Source: JABDIP01 sp965250245 (GTDB lineage: Bacteria; Pseudomonadota; Alphaproteobacteria; DSM-16000; Inquilinaceae). From it: 64,000 nucleotides of DNA. The stretch spans positions 2,294,001-2,358,000 of the forward strand of contig OZ252296.1 in NCBI GenBank assembly GCA_965250245.1, in the 5' to 3' direction. The number at the start of each line of letters is the position of its first letter. Position 1 is the first letter of the stretch. Below are positions 17,779 to 26,295 of this stretch, in pieces. A model generated the notes under the pieces. That model searched no databases, was not told where the DNA came from, and saw only the letters and a program-made list of their open reading frames with translations. Both the position numbers and the translations under genes were made by a program.

Positions 17779-17921
17779 GGGGTCCTCCCGATGCGATCCT
17801 TGAGCCAGCGTCTTAGCATGCCGGGCCGGCCCGCGTGGTCACGCTTGCGCGAAGGGCCGGGCGCACGCCATGCTCGGCGGCCTGCGACGACAGATCGGCG
17901 GCAAGGGGAGGACACCACGCC

Positions 17922-18941
17922 ATGAGACCGGACACCACACGGCCGCTCGGCCGGACCAAGCTGCCGGTGTGCCAGATGGGGTTCGGCGGGGCGCCGCTCG
18001 GCAACCTCTATGCCGAGTTCACCGACGAGGAGGCGCGGGCGACGGTCTCGGCCGCCTACGATGCCGGCATCCGCCTGTTCGACACCGCGCCGCTCTACGG
18101 CTACGGCCTGAGCGAGCACCGAATCGGCGAGGCGCTGCGCTGGCAGCCGCGCGACAGCTACGTGCTCTCCACCAAGATCGGGCGGCTGCTGCAGCCGGAG
18201 GACCCGGGCAAGATCGATGGCGGGCTGTTCATGCGCACCCTGCCGTTCGACCCGGTCTACGACTATTCCTATGACGGCGTCATGCGTTCGGTGGAGGACA
18301 GCCTGCAGCGCCTGGCCCTGCAGCGCATCGACATCCTGCTGATCCACGACGTCGACCATTGGACCCACGGCGAGGCGGAGGTTGTCGACCGCTACTTCGC
18401 GGAGGTCATGGAAGGCGGCTACCGGGCGATGATCGAGCTGCGCGAGCAGGGCGTGATCACCGCCATCGGCGCCGGGGTCAACGAATGGGAGATGTGCCAG
18501 CGCTTCGCCGAGGCCGGCGATTTCGACTGCTTCCTGCTGGCCGGCCGCTACACACTGCTGGAGCAGGAGTCCCTGAACACCTTCCTGCCGCTCTGCGTCG
18601 AGCGCGGCATCGGCATCATCATCGGCGGCCCGCTCAACACCGGCATCCTGGCCACCGGTGCCGTCGAGGGCGCCTACTACAACTACGCCCCGGCCCCGCC
18701 GGAGATCATGGAGCAGGTGGCAAAGATCGAGGCGGTGTGCCAACGCCACAGCGTTCCGCTGGCCACCGCCGCCCTGCAGTTCCCACTGCACCACCCGGCC
18801 GTCTCCTCGACCATCCCCGGCGCCCGCACCCCATCGGAGATCACCCGCAACGTCGAGACCTTCGCGGTCGAGGTTCCGCCCGACCTCTGGGCCGAGCTCA
18901 AGGCCGAGGGCCTGCTGCGCGAGGACGCGCCGACGCCCTAG
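17922..18941 (+). CDS. Aldo/keto reductase, L-fucose/D-threo-aldose dehydrogenase-like
   Basis: A 339-residue NAD(P)-dependent (beta/alpha)8 oxidoreductase. Start 17922 follows GGGGAGG. Catalytic residues can be read: Asp in DTAPLYGYGLSEHRIGEAL (split DTAPLYGYG, Tyr in LYGYG), Lys in LSTKIGRLL and His in LLIHDVDHW. The cofactor end ISTIPGAR-like reads SSTIPGARTPSEI. The opening LGRTKLPVCQMGFGGAPLGNLY and the YNYAPAPPEI segment match the D-threo-aldose/L-fucose 1-dehydrogenase branch, which makes lactones from aldoses. This would suit the fucose-type genes nearby, but pyridoxal 4-dehydrogenase is a close relative and cannot be excluded. The next gene follows after 95 bases on the same strand. 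Confidence 0.85.
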   Translation: MRPDTTRPLGRTKLPVCQMGFGGAPLGNLYAEFTDEEARATVSAAYDAGIRLFDTAPLYGYGLSEHRIGEALRWQPRDSYVLSTKIGRLLQPEDPGKIDGGLFMRTLPFDPVYDYSYDGVMRSVEDSLQRLALQRIDILLIHDVDHWTHGEAEVVDRYFAEVMEGGYRAMIELREQGVITAIGAGVNEWEMCQRFAEAGDFDCFLLAGRYTLLEQESLNTFLPLCVERGIGIIIGGPLNTGILATGAVEGAYYNYAPAPPEIMEQVAKIEAVCQRHSVPLATAALQFPLHHPAVSSTIPGARTPSEITRNVETFAVEVPPDLWAELKAEGLLREDAPTP

Positions 18942-19036
18942 CGAGTGCGGCCGCCACAATCGGTCTTCGGAATAGAGGAAAACAGCCACATTCCGCCGCG
19001 ACAAGAGCGTCCGCGAAACAATGCCGGGCAGGATGG

Positions 19037-20959
19037 ATGGCGGCGCAGGGGGAAGGCGCGATCGATGTCGTCGGGGGCGGATGGGGCCCCGAGACCCGGC
19101 GACGGCTGGCGCGCCTAGCTTTGATCTATGCCGGACTCTACGGAGTCGGACTTTTCCTGGCGCAGTTCGCCGCGACGCCGGGATGGCAGGCCTTCGGGCT
19201 CGGACTGATGCTGCCGGGCGGCGGGTTTCTGGCCTACGCCTGGGACGGAACACTGCTCGCGGCACTGCACGCCGTCCTGGCGTTCATCGCGTTCCTCGCC
19301 TTCGGTCTCGCGATGTTCCTGTGGTTTGCCACCGGCAACGTCGTGGCACCTCCGGCTGTGTGGTTGCTGGCGGCGCTGGCCGCATTGGCAATGGATCATC
19401 CGATCCTCTGCTCGGCCTCTGCGGCCGGCGACGCCTTCGAGGTGCTTCCGCTCGTCGTTGCCGGCGCGGTGCTTGGCGGGTGCGGGCTTGGCTGGGGGAT
19501 TCGGGCGGCGCAGCGCCGGGCCAGGCGTGAGAACGCGCGCTACGTGGACGCGCACCGGCAGGCCCATGTCGAAGCGGTGCGGTCGGGGAGCGGTGGTTCG
19601 GACCGGGAACTGAGCGAGACGGAGATCGCCCGCCTGCGCTTCCTGCTCGACCGCGCGCTCCAGCCGGTCGAGGCCTTCGACGGCTTTCAGTGGATCGAGC
19701 AGTTCCAGACGGCCGCCGTGCGCTACCAGCTCTGCTTCTCCGGCTATGCGCTGTCCTTGGCCCAGGTGCATTGCCTGCCGGCCTTCCGCGGCTACCTGGC
19801 GAAGGCGCAGCGCAACCTGATCGAAAAACAGCGCGACCATCGCATCTGGCGCTACTGGCGGGCCGAGAACCTGTGGGGCAATCTGCGCTCCGATCCGGAC
19901 CCGATCCCGCGCGACAACATCATGTATACGGGCTTCGTCGGCGCCCAGATCGCCTACTACCAGGCGGCGACCGGAGACCGGCGCTATGCCCGGCCGGGCG
20001 CGTTCACGCTGACCCATCCGGACGGCCGGGAATTCCGGCACGACTTCGGCTCGATGGTGGCCGCCTTGCAGGCCGGATGGGCGTGCTCGCCCTACACCGC
20101 AATGCCGTGCGAGCCCAACTGGGTCTACCCGCTGTGCAACGGCATCGGGGCGACGGCGGTGCTGGCCCATGACCGGCAGTCCGGGCACGACGCCTGGGCC
20201 GCCATCGCGCCCGGGTTTCGCGAAGAGCTGCATCGCGAGCTGACCACGCCGGCGGGCCGGCTGGTGCCGTTCCGGTCCACCTACACCGGCATCGCCGCGC
20301 CGCAGATCGGCGGCGCCGTGGCCGATGCCTTCCCCTGCCTGTTCTACAACGCCGTCCTGCCCGACGAGGCGGTGCGGCTCTGGCTGCTGGCCCGGCGCGA
20401 CATGCTGCGCCCGGACGGATCGCTCGACCGCCGCCGATTCTGGCCGATCGACACCGGCGACTACCGCTTCGCGCGCGCGACCAGCTATGCCGGCGTCGCA
20501 GCCGCCGCGGTCGAGATGGGGGACGTCCAGATCGCCGCCCTGGCCCTGGATGCCCTGGACAGGGAGTGTCCGGGCCGATCGGCCGGCGGCGTCATCCATC
20601 GCGACAACGCCTCGGTCTGGGCCCATGCGGTCGAGCTGATCGCCCGGTTCGGACGCACCAACGGGATCGCCGACCTGGTCGGCGCTCCGGTGAATTCCCA
20701 CCAGGGTCCGGTGATCGACACCGACGCCTATCCGGACTACCTCGTCGCCAAGGCGGTGCGCCAGGACGGCCGCTTGGAGGCGGTCCTCTATCCGGGCCGC
20801 GGCGCCCGGACGCTCGGCCTGACGCTCTCCGGCTTCGACCCCGGCGCGCCATTCTCCTGTCAGGGATGCGCGACCGGATCCGGGGCCGCCGATGACCGCG
20901 GCAGGGCGGAGATCACCGTCCGCCTGGACGGCCGGTCCGAGCTGGTCGTGGCATACTGA
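19037..20959 (+). CDS. Membrane-anchored linalool dehydratase/isomerase-fold protein
   Basis: A 640-residue protein. Residues about 17-165 hold four to five hydrophobic helices (ALIYAGLYGVGLFLAQF, LLAALHAVLAFIAFLAFG, AVWLLAALAALAM, VLPLVVAGAVLGGC). The rest is a soluble (alpha/alpha)6-barrel-like domain resembling linalool dehydratase/isomerase (LDI): NLWGNLRSDPDP, DNIMYTGFVGAQIAYYQ, HDFGSMVAALQ and CEPNWVYPLCN. The two Cys in CEPNWVYPLC are nine residues apart, as in the catalytic Cys pair of LDI (from memory, C171/C180). LDI hydrates/dehydrates tertiary prenyl alcohols; the substrate here is unknown. Start 19037 is the first ATG giving a plausible cytoplasmic N terminus. Two further genes follow at once. 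Confidence 0.78.
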   Translation: MAAQGEGAIDVVGGGWGPETRRRLARLALIYAGLYGVGLFLAQFAATPGWQAFGLGLMLPGGGFLAYAWDGTLLAALHAVLAFIAFLAFGLAMFLWFATGNVVAPPAVWLLAALAALAMDHPILCSASAAGDAFEVLPLVVAGAVLGGCGLGWGIRAAQRRARRENARYVDAHRQAHVEAVRSGSGGSDRELSETEIARLRFLLDRALQPVEAFDGFQWIEQFQTAAVRYQLCFSGYALSLAQVHCLPAFRGYLAKAQRNLIEKQRDHRIWRYWRAENLWGNLRSDPDPIPRDNIMYTGFVGAQIAYYQAATGDRRYARPGAFTLTHPDGREFRHDFGSMVAALQAGWACSPYTAMPCEPNWVYPLCNGIGATAVLAHDRQSGHDAWAAIAPGFREELHRELTTPAGRLVPFRSTYTGIAAPQIGGAVADAFPCLFYNAVLPDEAVRLWLLARRDMLRPDGSLDRRRFWPIDTGDYRFARATSYAGVAAAAVEMGDVQIAALALDALDRECPGRSAGGVIHRDNASVWAHAVELIARFGRTNGIADLVGAPVNSHQGPVIDTDAYPDYLVAKAVRQDGRLEAVLYPGRGARTLGLTLSGFDPGAPFSCQGCATGSGAADDRGRAEITVRLDGRSELVVAY

Positions 20960-20960
20960 C

Positions 20961-21083
20961 ATGGCCTGCTGCGTGGTCCTTGCCGCGGTGATCGCGATCG
21001 GCCTCGCCGCCCTGGGCGGGGTGCGGCGACCGGTGCGGGACGCGGCCGTGGCCTGGCGGCTGGACAAACGCGAGGGGCCCTAG
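20961..21083 (+). CDS. Possible 40-residue membrane microprotein
   Basis: ATG 20961 lies one base after the stop of the LDI-fold gene, and the stop at 21083 lies three bases before the DgkA start, so it fills the gap between two cotranscribed genes exactly. The peptide has one membrane helix (CCVVLAAVIAIGLAALGG, residues 3-20) and a basic tail (RRPVRDAAVAWRLDKRE), consistent with an N-out/C-in small membrane protein. There is no obvious separate ribosome site, so translation would be by coupling. No family recognised; it could also be a chance frame. Confidence 0.45.
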   Translation: MACCVVLAAVIAIGLAALGGVRRPVRDAAVAWRLDKREGP

Positions 21084-21086
21084 ACC

Positions 21087-21455
21087 ATGGACGGATTCAG
21101 CTTCAGGGATCGCGCGAAGAGCTTCCGCTATGCTTTTGCCGGCATTGGGTTCATGCTGCGAACCCAACACAATGCCTGGCTGCATGCCGTGGCCACGATC
21201 GCCGTCGTCGCCGCCGGCCTCGCCGTCGATCTTCAAGCCTCCGACTGGAAGTGGCTGGTGCTGACCATTGCCATGGTCTGGGTCGCCGAGGCGATGAACA
21301 CCGCCTTCGAGCATTTGTGCGACGTCGTCTCGCCGGAGTTCCACGCCTCGGTCAAGACCGCCAAGGACGTTGCCGCCGGCGCGGTCCTGATCTGCGCCAT
21401 CGGCGCGGTTGCGATGGGCTGGCTGATATTTGCCCCCTATGTGACGGGACGCTAG
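21087..21455 (+). CDS. dgkA: Diacylglycerol kinase-family lipid kinase (DgkA/undecaprenol kinase)
   Basis: A 122-residue inner-membrane kinase that phosphorylates a lipid alcohol (diacylglycerol, or undecaprenol in many bacteria) with ATP. The family signature is complete: RDRAKSFRYAFAGI at the N-terminal amphipathic helix, then three membrane helices, with EAMNTAFEHLCDVVSPE (Glu and Asn ligands for Mg-ATP) and KTAKDVAAGAVLI. The short form without extra N terminus is closer to the Gram-positive undecaprenol-kinase type than to E. coli DgkA. GAGGGGCC lies upstream of ATG 21087. It follows the LDI-fold gene and the 40-residue frame with almost no spacing, which suggests a shared lipid/prenol substrate pathway. 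Confidence 0.88.
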   Translation: MDGFSFRDRAKSFRYAFAGIGFMLRTQHNAWLHAVATIAVVAAGLAVDLQASDWKWLVLTIAMVWVAEAMNTAFEHLCDVVSPEFHASVKTAKDVAAGAVLICAIGAVAMGWLIFAPYVTGR

Positions 21456-21592
21456 CGCGTGCCGCCAAGCCAAGCCGGCCAATCTGTGCCGGTCGATGCG
21501 AAGTCTCAACAGCTTGGTTACCTGGCCGAGACTAGAATTTGTGCAGGCGATGCCAACATGGAACAGAAAGTTCCGCAGCCTGATAGGAGACC

Positions 21593-22525
21593 ATGTCGGT
21601 CGGAGATATTGGTGCCTGGGTGTTGTCGGGCGTGCTCCTGCATTCGATCGCTCTGCTGATCGTCGTGACCATCTCGTCGTTCAGGAAAGACGTGGACCCG
21701 CCCCCATTTTCCGAGATCGAGATTTGGCTGGGTTCTCTGCTCCGGAACGGACATGGGGGCCAGACCATTCTGTTTCGGCATTCGCGGTCCGGCCGTTTCC
21801 TCCATTTTGAGAAATATGCCGACGCCGGCGGCGGAATCGCCCTGACGTTCCCGGAAATCCGGTGGGGCAGGGAATTCGTCGCGAGGCTCAAGGCCTATTG
21901 TGACGATCACGGTCTGCCCTATCGGGATTCGACGGCGGCCGGCAGAGGCGCCGAGGGTTGCGCCCGCATCGATGTCGGCAACAACCTTGAACGGGCGCTC
22001 GCGCTCTCCAGGACGATCTGGCACGACTTCTTCGGCTACGGTGAGCACGACGGGCACAACCGCGCCGTTGACGACTTGCTGAACCCTGCAGAGATGATGG
22101 CAGTGCCGCAGCGGGCGCTGAGCCGCTCGGAGCAGATCGAGCGCTTTTGCGCGAAGACCAGGGCAAGGCTGAGCCATATCGGCTTGTCCTGGCTCGGCCT
22201 GTTTGGTTTTGCGGCCGCCCTGCTCGTCGCCGGTCTGTCGACGATCGCGATGCTCATCGGCCTGCCCGCCGCCACACTCCTGTCATTGGGCGATCCGCCC
22301 GACTGGCAAATCGCGATCGGGCCGATCCAGGCGCAGGGCAGCAATGTCAGCCTGACCTTTCTGATTGTCTATCTCGTATCATACCTGTCGATGCGCCGGT
22401 GCATGCGGGTTCGGTTGATCGACTGGCAGAATTGGAACCGCGTCGAGGCGATCGTTCATCGTCCCAAGTGGCTTGTCTTCCACGCGATGCCGATCGCCGT
22501 CATTCTGGTGTGGCTGGGCATTTGA
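21593..22525 (+). CDS. Uncharacterised membrane protein
   Basis: A 310-residue protein I do not recognise. AGGAGA precedes ATG 21593. One membrane helix at residues 8-26 anchors it; a soluble domain of about 170 residues follows (FSEIEIWLGSLLRNGHGG, FLHFEKYADAGGGIALTFPEIRWG read in pieces) with a His/Asp-rich segment FFGYGEHDGHN; three more hydrophobic segments lie at 200-225, 248-270 and 290-310. It is 137 bases after the dgkA gene, so it may be a separate unit. The soluble part has the alternating strand-helix look of a small regulatory domain but shows no catalytic motif. Confidence 0.62.
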   Translation: MSVGDIGAWVLSGVLLHSIALLIVVTISSFRKDVDPPPFSEIEIWLGSLLRNGHGGQTILFRHSRSGRFLHFEKYADAGGGIALTFPEIRWGREFVARLKAYCDDHGLPYRDSTAAGRGAEGCARIDVGNNLERALALSRTIWHDFFGYGEHDGHNRAVDDLLNPAEMMAVPQRALSRSEQIERFCAKTRARLSHIGLSWLGLFGFAAALLVAGLSTIAMLIGLPAATLLSLGDPPDWQIAIGPIQAQGSNVSLTFLIVYLVSYLSMRRCMRVRLIDWQNWNRVEAIVHRPKWLVFHAMPIAVILVWLGI

Positions 22526-22730
22526 TTCGCCAGGCTCGAAGTGGGCATGGGGTGCAGGATGGGACTGGGGAGGTCCATTGTCCCTGGCCTGAAATCGGTC
22601 CTGATTGGTCTCTTCGTCCTGCTGCGGAGCGCCGCCTGCCGGCCCCGCACGCTGGTCGATCGCGACGGCTTCCACTGATGCAGCGGCGACCTGTTCGCCG
22701 CCGCTCTGCATCCGGAAAGTGCCGCTTTCT

Positions 22731-23231
22731 TCAGACCTCGATGATCATCGGCTCGTCGGAGAAGTCGATCACCGGCGTGCTGCGGGTGTCGCCGGGCTCG
22801 GTCTTGTTCACCGTGTCGCGGCCGCGGCCGTACATGTCGCCCTCGACGGTGAGCTTCAGCTTCTTGTTGGCCTTCCAGCCGCCGAGCGCGGAGAAGATTT
22901 CGCCGATCGCCTTGCGCGAGGAGCCGACGCCGGCGGCCAGTTGCGTCTTGCCCGGCGCGATGCAGCCGGCGAGCTGCTTGGGATAGTTGGCCGGGTGGAT
23001 GTAGATGCGCCCCTTGCTGTACGAGCCCAGCACTCGGATCGCCTTGCTCTTCTTGCCGCTGCCCGACGTCCACAGGCCGAACTCGCAGTCATAGGTGCCC
23101 GGCCGCAGCCATTTATAGCCGTCCATACGCTCCACGGTGTGCCAGGACTTGCCGTAGATCGTCAGCGTGCCCCGGCGGCCGTTCGCCTTGCCGTCGTTCA
23201 GGGTCTTCTTCAAACGTGTGTACTGGATCAT
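22731..23231 (-). CDS. DUF5675-type protein
   Basis: A 166-residue protein resembling the DUF5675 family, which is common in phages and in type VI-linked loci. The readable family pattern is LTIYGKSWHTVE, LRPGTYDCEF, then IRVLGSYSKGRIYIHPANYPKQLAGCIAPG (in pieces: GRIYIHPANYP, LAGCIAPG); the HPAN...GCI block is the most conserved feature. The CIAPG Cys and the His of IHPAN may form an active centre, but no reaction is known. GGAG precedes ATG 23231. No other phage or secretion genes are nearby, so the gene may have arrived alone. It converges with the membrane protein at 21593-22525. Confidence 0.68.
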   Translation of the reverse strand: MIQYTRLKKTLNDGKANGRRGTLTIYGKSWHTVERMDGYKWLRPGTYDCEFGLWTSGSGKKSKAIRVLGSYSKGRIYIHPANYPKQLAGCIAPGKTQLAAGVGSSRKAIGEIFSALGGWKANKKLKLTVEGDMYGRGRDTVNKTEPGDTRSTPVIDFSDEPMIIEV

Positions 23232-23345
23232 CTCAACTCCGGATGCCGGTGTTCGCCGCGTGTGCTTCGATATCTATGAAAGCGCCGACGCGCCTCAAGC
23301 GTCTCACAGGAATCGACGGGGCAACGACCGGACTGCCACCGGCCT

Positions 23346-23750
23346 CTATTCATGGGATCGCTCCCAGATCGTCACATACCCCTCCTGGCCGAGTTCCTGG
23401 ATGCGATCGTGCCGGCGCTTCAGGTATTGCAGCACGTCACGCCGAAAGGCCTCTTCCGCGTCGCTCCTGGTGACCGGACGGTCCAAAGGCGCCAGAAGCG
23501 AGACCTCTTCGATGAAATCGAGATAGGCCCGCGCCTGATACGAGAACCCATCCCTCTCAAAGTGATAGACGAAGTAGTTATAGCGCTGCAGAAGCTCACC
23601 TGCGTCCCGCAACTCATCGATATAGTGATCTAGCGTTGTCGGGCCGATCGCATCCCGACCGTTTGGATCGAGCGGAGAAGGGCCGCGGCCGAGGGTTATC
23701 CGGCTGCGGATGATCTGCGGATCGTCGTTCGTATCGTCTTCGTCCGACAT
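23346..23750 (-). CDS. Uncharacterised acidic protein, 134 residues
   Basis: I do not recognise this protein. It has an acidic N terminus (SDEDDTNDDPQ), then a compact, mostly helical C-terminal part with many aromatic residues (YNYFVYHFERDGFSYQARAYLDF) and a charged end (LKRRHDRIQELGQEG). No signal peptide or membrane segment. It lies 23 bases downstream of the fuculokinase-like gene on the same strand, so it may be read from that transcript. Composition is slightly less G+C-rich than the neighbours. Confidence 0.55.
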   Translation of the reverse strand: MSDEDDTNDDPQIIRSRITLGRGPSPLDPNGRDAIGPTTLDHYIDELRDAGELLQRYNYFVYHFERDGFSYQARAYLDFIEEVSLLAPLDRPVTRSDAEEAFRRDVLQYLKRRHDRIQELGQEGYVTIWERSHE

Positions 23751-23773
23751 GACGCTTTCAATCTCGATCGGGT

Positions 23774-25150
23774 CTAGCGGATGTGGTCATGCCACGCGGC
23801 GCGATAATGAGCCAGGCCGTCAATCTCCGCACGATCCACGTCGGTCAACTCTAGGTTGGTGCCGGGATCGCCGGACGGCATTGAGGGCAAAAGCGCCGCG
23901 CCCAATGCTGTGCCGCCGGCATCCGATGAGACCTGCACCGATTGGCTGGGCCTGAGCGTCGCGATCAACTGGCACAGCAGCGTGTTTCCGGCCAGCGCGC
24001 CGTCGATGACAATGGGGTTGGCCGAACCGATGACGTCGATGGACTCGCAGCACATCAGGGCCGTGTACAGGGCTGCCAGCGCCACCTGATCAGCCGGTGT
24101 CTCCGGTTCGGGCCCGACGATGCGGCCCGTGCCGCCGGTGCCGGGGACCGGGCCGCCGCTGTCGGTGAAGGAGGGCAGGGCCAGGGTGCCGGCGGCGATC
24201 ACCCGGGCGACGTCATCCAGGGTGGCGGCGTCCCGAGGGGCGTCGCCGGCCAGGATGTCGAACTCGCGGCCGCCCATGAAGCGGCTGCAGGCGACCGGGT
24301 TGCCGTGGACATCGGTGTTGGAGCAGGTGTCGCGGGCCGGGTCGAGCGCATCGAGCGGATGGGCGGCGTTGAAGTTGATCACCCACGTGCCGGAGGACAT
24401 CAGGGTGAAATCGCTCATGCCGGCGGCCAGGTAGCGCAGGTAGTTGGCATTGCTGTCATGGATGCCGCACAGCACCGGCGTGTCCGACGGCAGGCCGGTC
24501 TCCGCGGCGACCGCCGGCGTGATCGGCCCCAACGCCTCCCACGCCTTGCGCAGGGGCGGGAACAGGGGGCGCCAGCCCTCGCGGTCCACCAGCGAGGAGA
24601 AATCGCCGGCCTTCGGCGCCCACAGATGGGTCTGGGCGCCCAGCGACGTGACTTCCGTCGCCGCGATGCCGGACAGGCGCCAGGCCCAGTATTGGGCATT
24701 GGGCAGGATGTGGCGGGTGCGGGCGAAGGCTTGCGCGAAAGCGCGGCTCTGCCAGAACACCTGCCGCGCCAGGGTCAGGCCGCCGGGATTGGTCGGCGCG
24801 CAGGACTCCGCGAAGTCCGGCGCGGCCTCCGCGTAGGCGGCCTTGATATCCGCCGGCGGGTCGGCCTCGTAATCCATCATCGGCAGCACCAGGCCGGACC
24901 CGTCCACCAGGGCCGCGGTCGAGCCATAGGCGCAGGGCACGATGGCGCCGATCGGATGCCGCGCGCCGAGCCGGCGCAGCGCATCGATCAGCCAGTGCCA
25001 AATGGACTCCGTGTCGACATGCAGGTAGGGCGGCCCGTCGACGGGCCGGTTGGCGGCGGTCAGGCTGTCCAGGATGGTGCCGTCGGAGGCGATGGCCAGC
25101 AGCTTCAGATTGGTCTTGCCGAGGTCGAGGACGGCGGCGATTTCGGCCAT
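23774..25150 (-). CDS. FGGY-family carbohydrate kinase, rhamnulo/fuculokinase-like
   Basis: A 458-residue sugar kinase. Its ATP-phosphate motif is VLDLGKTNLKL, the GKTN form characteristic of the rhamnulokinase/L-fuculokinase branch. Further marks: PCAYGSTAALVDGSGLVL, CGIHDSNANYL, SSGTWVINFN and the closing DAGGTALGAALL. About 30 residues shorter than glycerol kinase, as expected for this branch. It is divergent (106 bases) from a fuculose-1-phosphate aldolase-like gene, so a pathway of ketose phosphorylation then aldol cleavage to DHAP and L-lactaldehyde is likely; L-fuculose, L-rhamnulose and L-ribulose all remain possible substrates. Confidence 0.85.
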   Translation of the reverse strand: MAEIAAVLDLGKTNLKLLAIASDGTILDSLTAANRPVDGPPYLHVDTESIWHWLIDALRRLGARHPIGAIVPCAYGSTAALVDGSGLVLPMMDYEADPPADIKAAYAEAAPDFAESCAPTNPGGLTLARQVFWQSRAFAQAFARTRHILPNAQYWAWRLSGIAATEVTSLGAQTHLWAPKAGDFSSLVDREGWRPLFPPLRKAWEALGPITPAVAAETGLPSDTPVLCGIHDSNANYLRYLAAGMSDFTLMSSGTWVINFNAAHPLDALDPARDTCSNTDVHGNPVACSRFMGGREFDILAGDAPRDAATLDDVARVIAAGTLALPSFTDSGGPVPGTGGTGRIVGPEPETPADQVALAALYTALMCCESIDVIGSANPIVIDGALAGNTLLCQLIATLRPSQSVQVSSDAGGTALGAALLPSMPSGDPGTNLELTDVDRAEIDGLAHYRAAWHDHIR

Positions 25151-25256
25151 CGGGGAACTGCGCGCTGCTGGGCTTCAGGATTTGTGCAGGCTTTCATGGT
25201 AGCGGACGGGCCCAGCGAGTTGAACCGCCGCCACGCCGCCGATACAGTCTGGACCC

Positions 25257-26045
25257 ATGCCGAAACTCAAGCACCGCAAGCTCCGCAAGGAGATCATCGC
25301 CGCCTGCCGCGCCATGAACGACCTGGGGATCAACCAGGGCACGTCGGGCAATATCAGCGCCCGCATCGATGGCGGCTTCCTGATCACCCCGTCGGGCATT
25401 CCCTACGATCTGATGGAGCCGGAGCAGGTGGTGCAGATGGATCTCGCCGGCGGCTATTACGGCGAGTTCCTGCCGTCGAGCGAATGGCGGATGCACTACG
25501 ACATCTTCCGCGCCCGGCCCGAGGCCGGCGCGGTGGTGCACACCCATTCCACCTTCTGCACCGCGCTGGCCTGCCGGCATCTGGAGATACCGGCCTTCCA
25601 CTACATGATCGGGGTCGGCGGCGGCACCTCCATCCGCTGCGCCAAATACGCCACCTTCGGCACCCAGGAGCTGTCGGATTACATGCTGACGGCGCTGGAG
25701 GACCGCACCGCCTGCCTGCTGGCCAATCACGGGATGATCTGCTTCGGCGCCAACCTGCGCAAGGCGATGTGGCTGGCCGAGGAGGTCGAGACCCTGGCGC
25801 GGCAATACTGGTACACCAAGCGCGACGGCAAGCCGTTCATCCTGTCGGAGGAGGAGATGCAGGGCGTACTGGCGCGCTTCGGCAGCTATGGCAAGCAGCG
25901 CAAGGATCTGAAGCCGGGCGAGGCGCTGGCCGTAGAACCGCCGCCCCGCCGCGACGCGCCGGCATCGGCGAAGGCGAAGAAGCCGTCCAAGGCGAAGAAG
26001 TCGTCCAAGACCGAGCCGGCCGTGACCAAGGCGGCCGCGGAGTAG
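25257..26045 (+). CDS. Class II aldolase/adducin-family protein (L-fuculose-phosphate aldolase-like)
   Basis: A 262-residue zinc-dependent aldolase. Family features: NDLGINQGTSGNISAR near residue 25, LPSSEWRMHYDIFRARPEAGAVVHTHS (pieces SSEWRMHYDIF, VVHTHS: catalytic Glu in SSEW, zinc His pair in HTHS) and LLANHGMICFGANL (third zinc His). This matches FucA-type enzymes. The C terminus is unusual: after about residue 220 comes a Lys/Ala/Ser-rich tail (DAPASAKAKKPSKAKKSSK) that ordinary FucA (about 215 residues) lacks, and which looks like a nucleic-acid- or surface-binding extension. Divergent from the FGGY kinase, presumably with shared control. Confidence 0.87.
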   Translation: MPKLKHRKLRKEIIAACRAMNDLGINQGTSGNISARIDGGFLITPSGIPYDLMEPEQVVQMDLAGGYYGEFLPSSEWRMHYDIFRARPEAGAVVHTHSTFCTALACRHLEIPAFHYMIGVGGGTSIRCAKYATFGTQELSDYMLTALEDRTACLLANHGMICFGANLRKAMWLAEEVETLARQYWYTKRDGKPFILSEEEMQGVLARFGSYGKQRKDLKPGEALAVEPPPRRDAPASAKAKKPSKAKKSSKTEPAVTKAAAE

Positions 26046-26092
26046 CTGCTCTTTCATTCGCTGGCCGCAGTGTGCAATGAGGCGCTGCGCTT

Positions 26093-26217
26093 CCCCCTCA
26101 CCCTCCCGCTTCGCGGGTCCCGCCCTCTCCCCAGGGAGAGGGCATGTTTGGTGATGACGGTTGGTTCCCCTCTCCTGGGGGAGAGGGCGGGACCCGCGAA
26201 GCGGGAGGGTGAGGGGG
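26093..26217. repeat. Long intergenic inverted repeat
   Basis: About 50-bp arms in inverted orientation: the left begins CCCCCTCAC (26093) and the right ends GTGAGGGGG (26217), with matching CCCGC/GCGGG and CTCTCC/GGAGAG blocks between. The loop is short (about 25 bases). It separates the aldolase and fructokinase genes and is the sort of element that can fold in RNA and act as a barrier between units. Confidence 0.8.
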
Positions 26218-26295
26218 AGCGCAGAGTCGACGACGGCGGATGACGGGAAGCGTGTATGCTGACCCAACGGGCTGAGTTGGGGGAGGACCATCACC

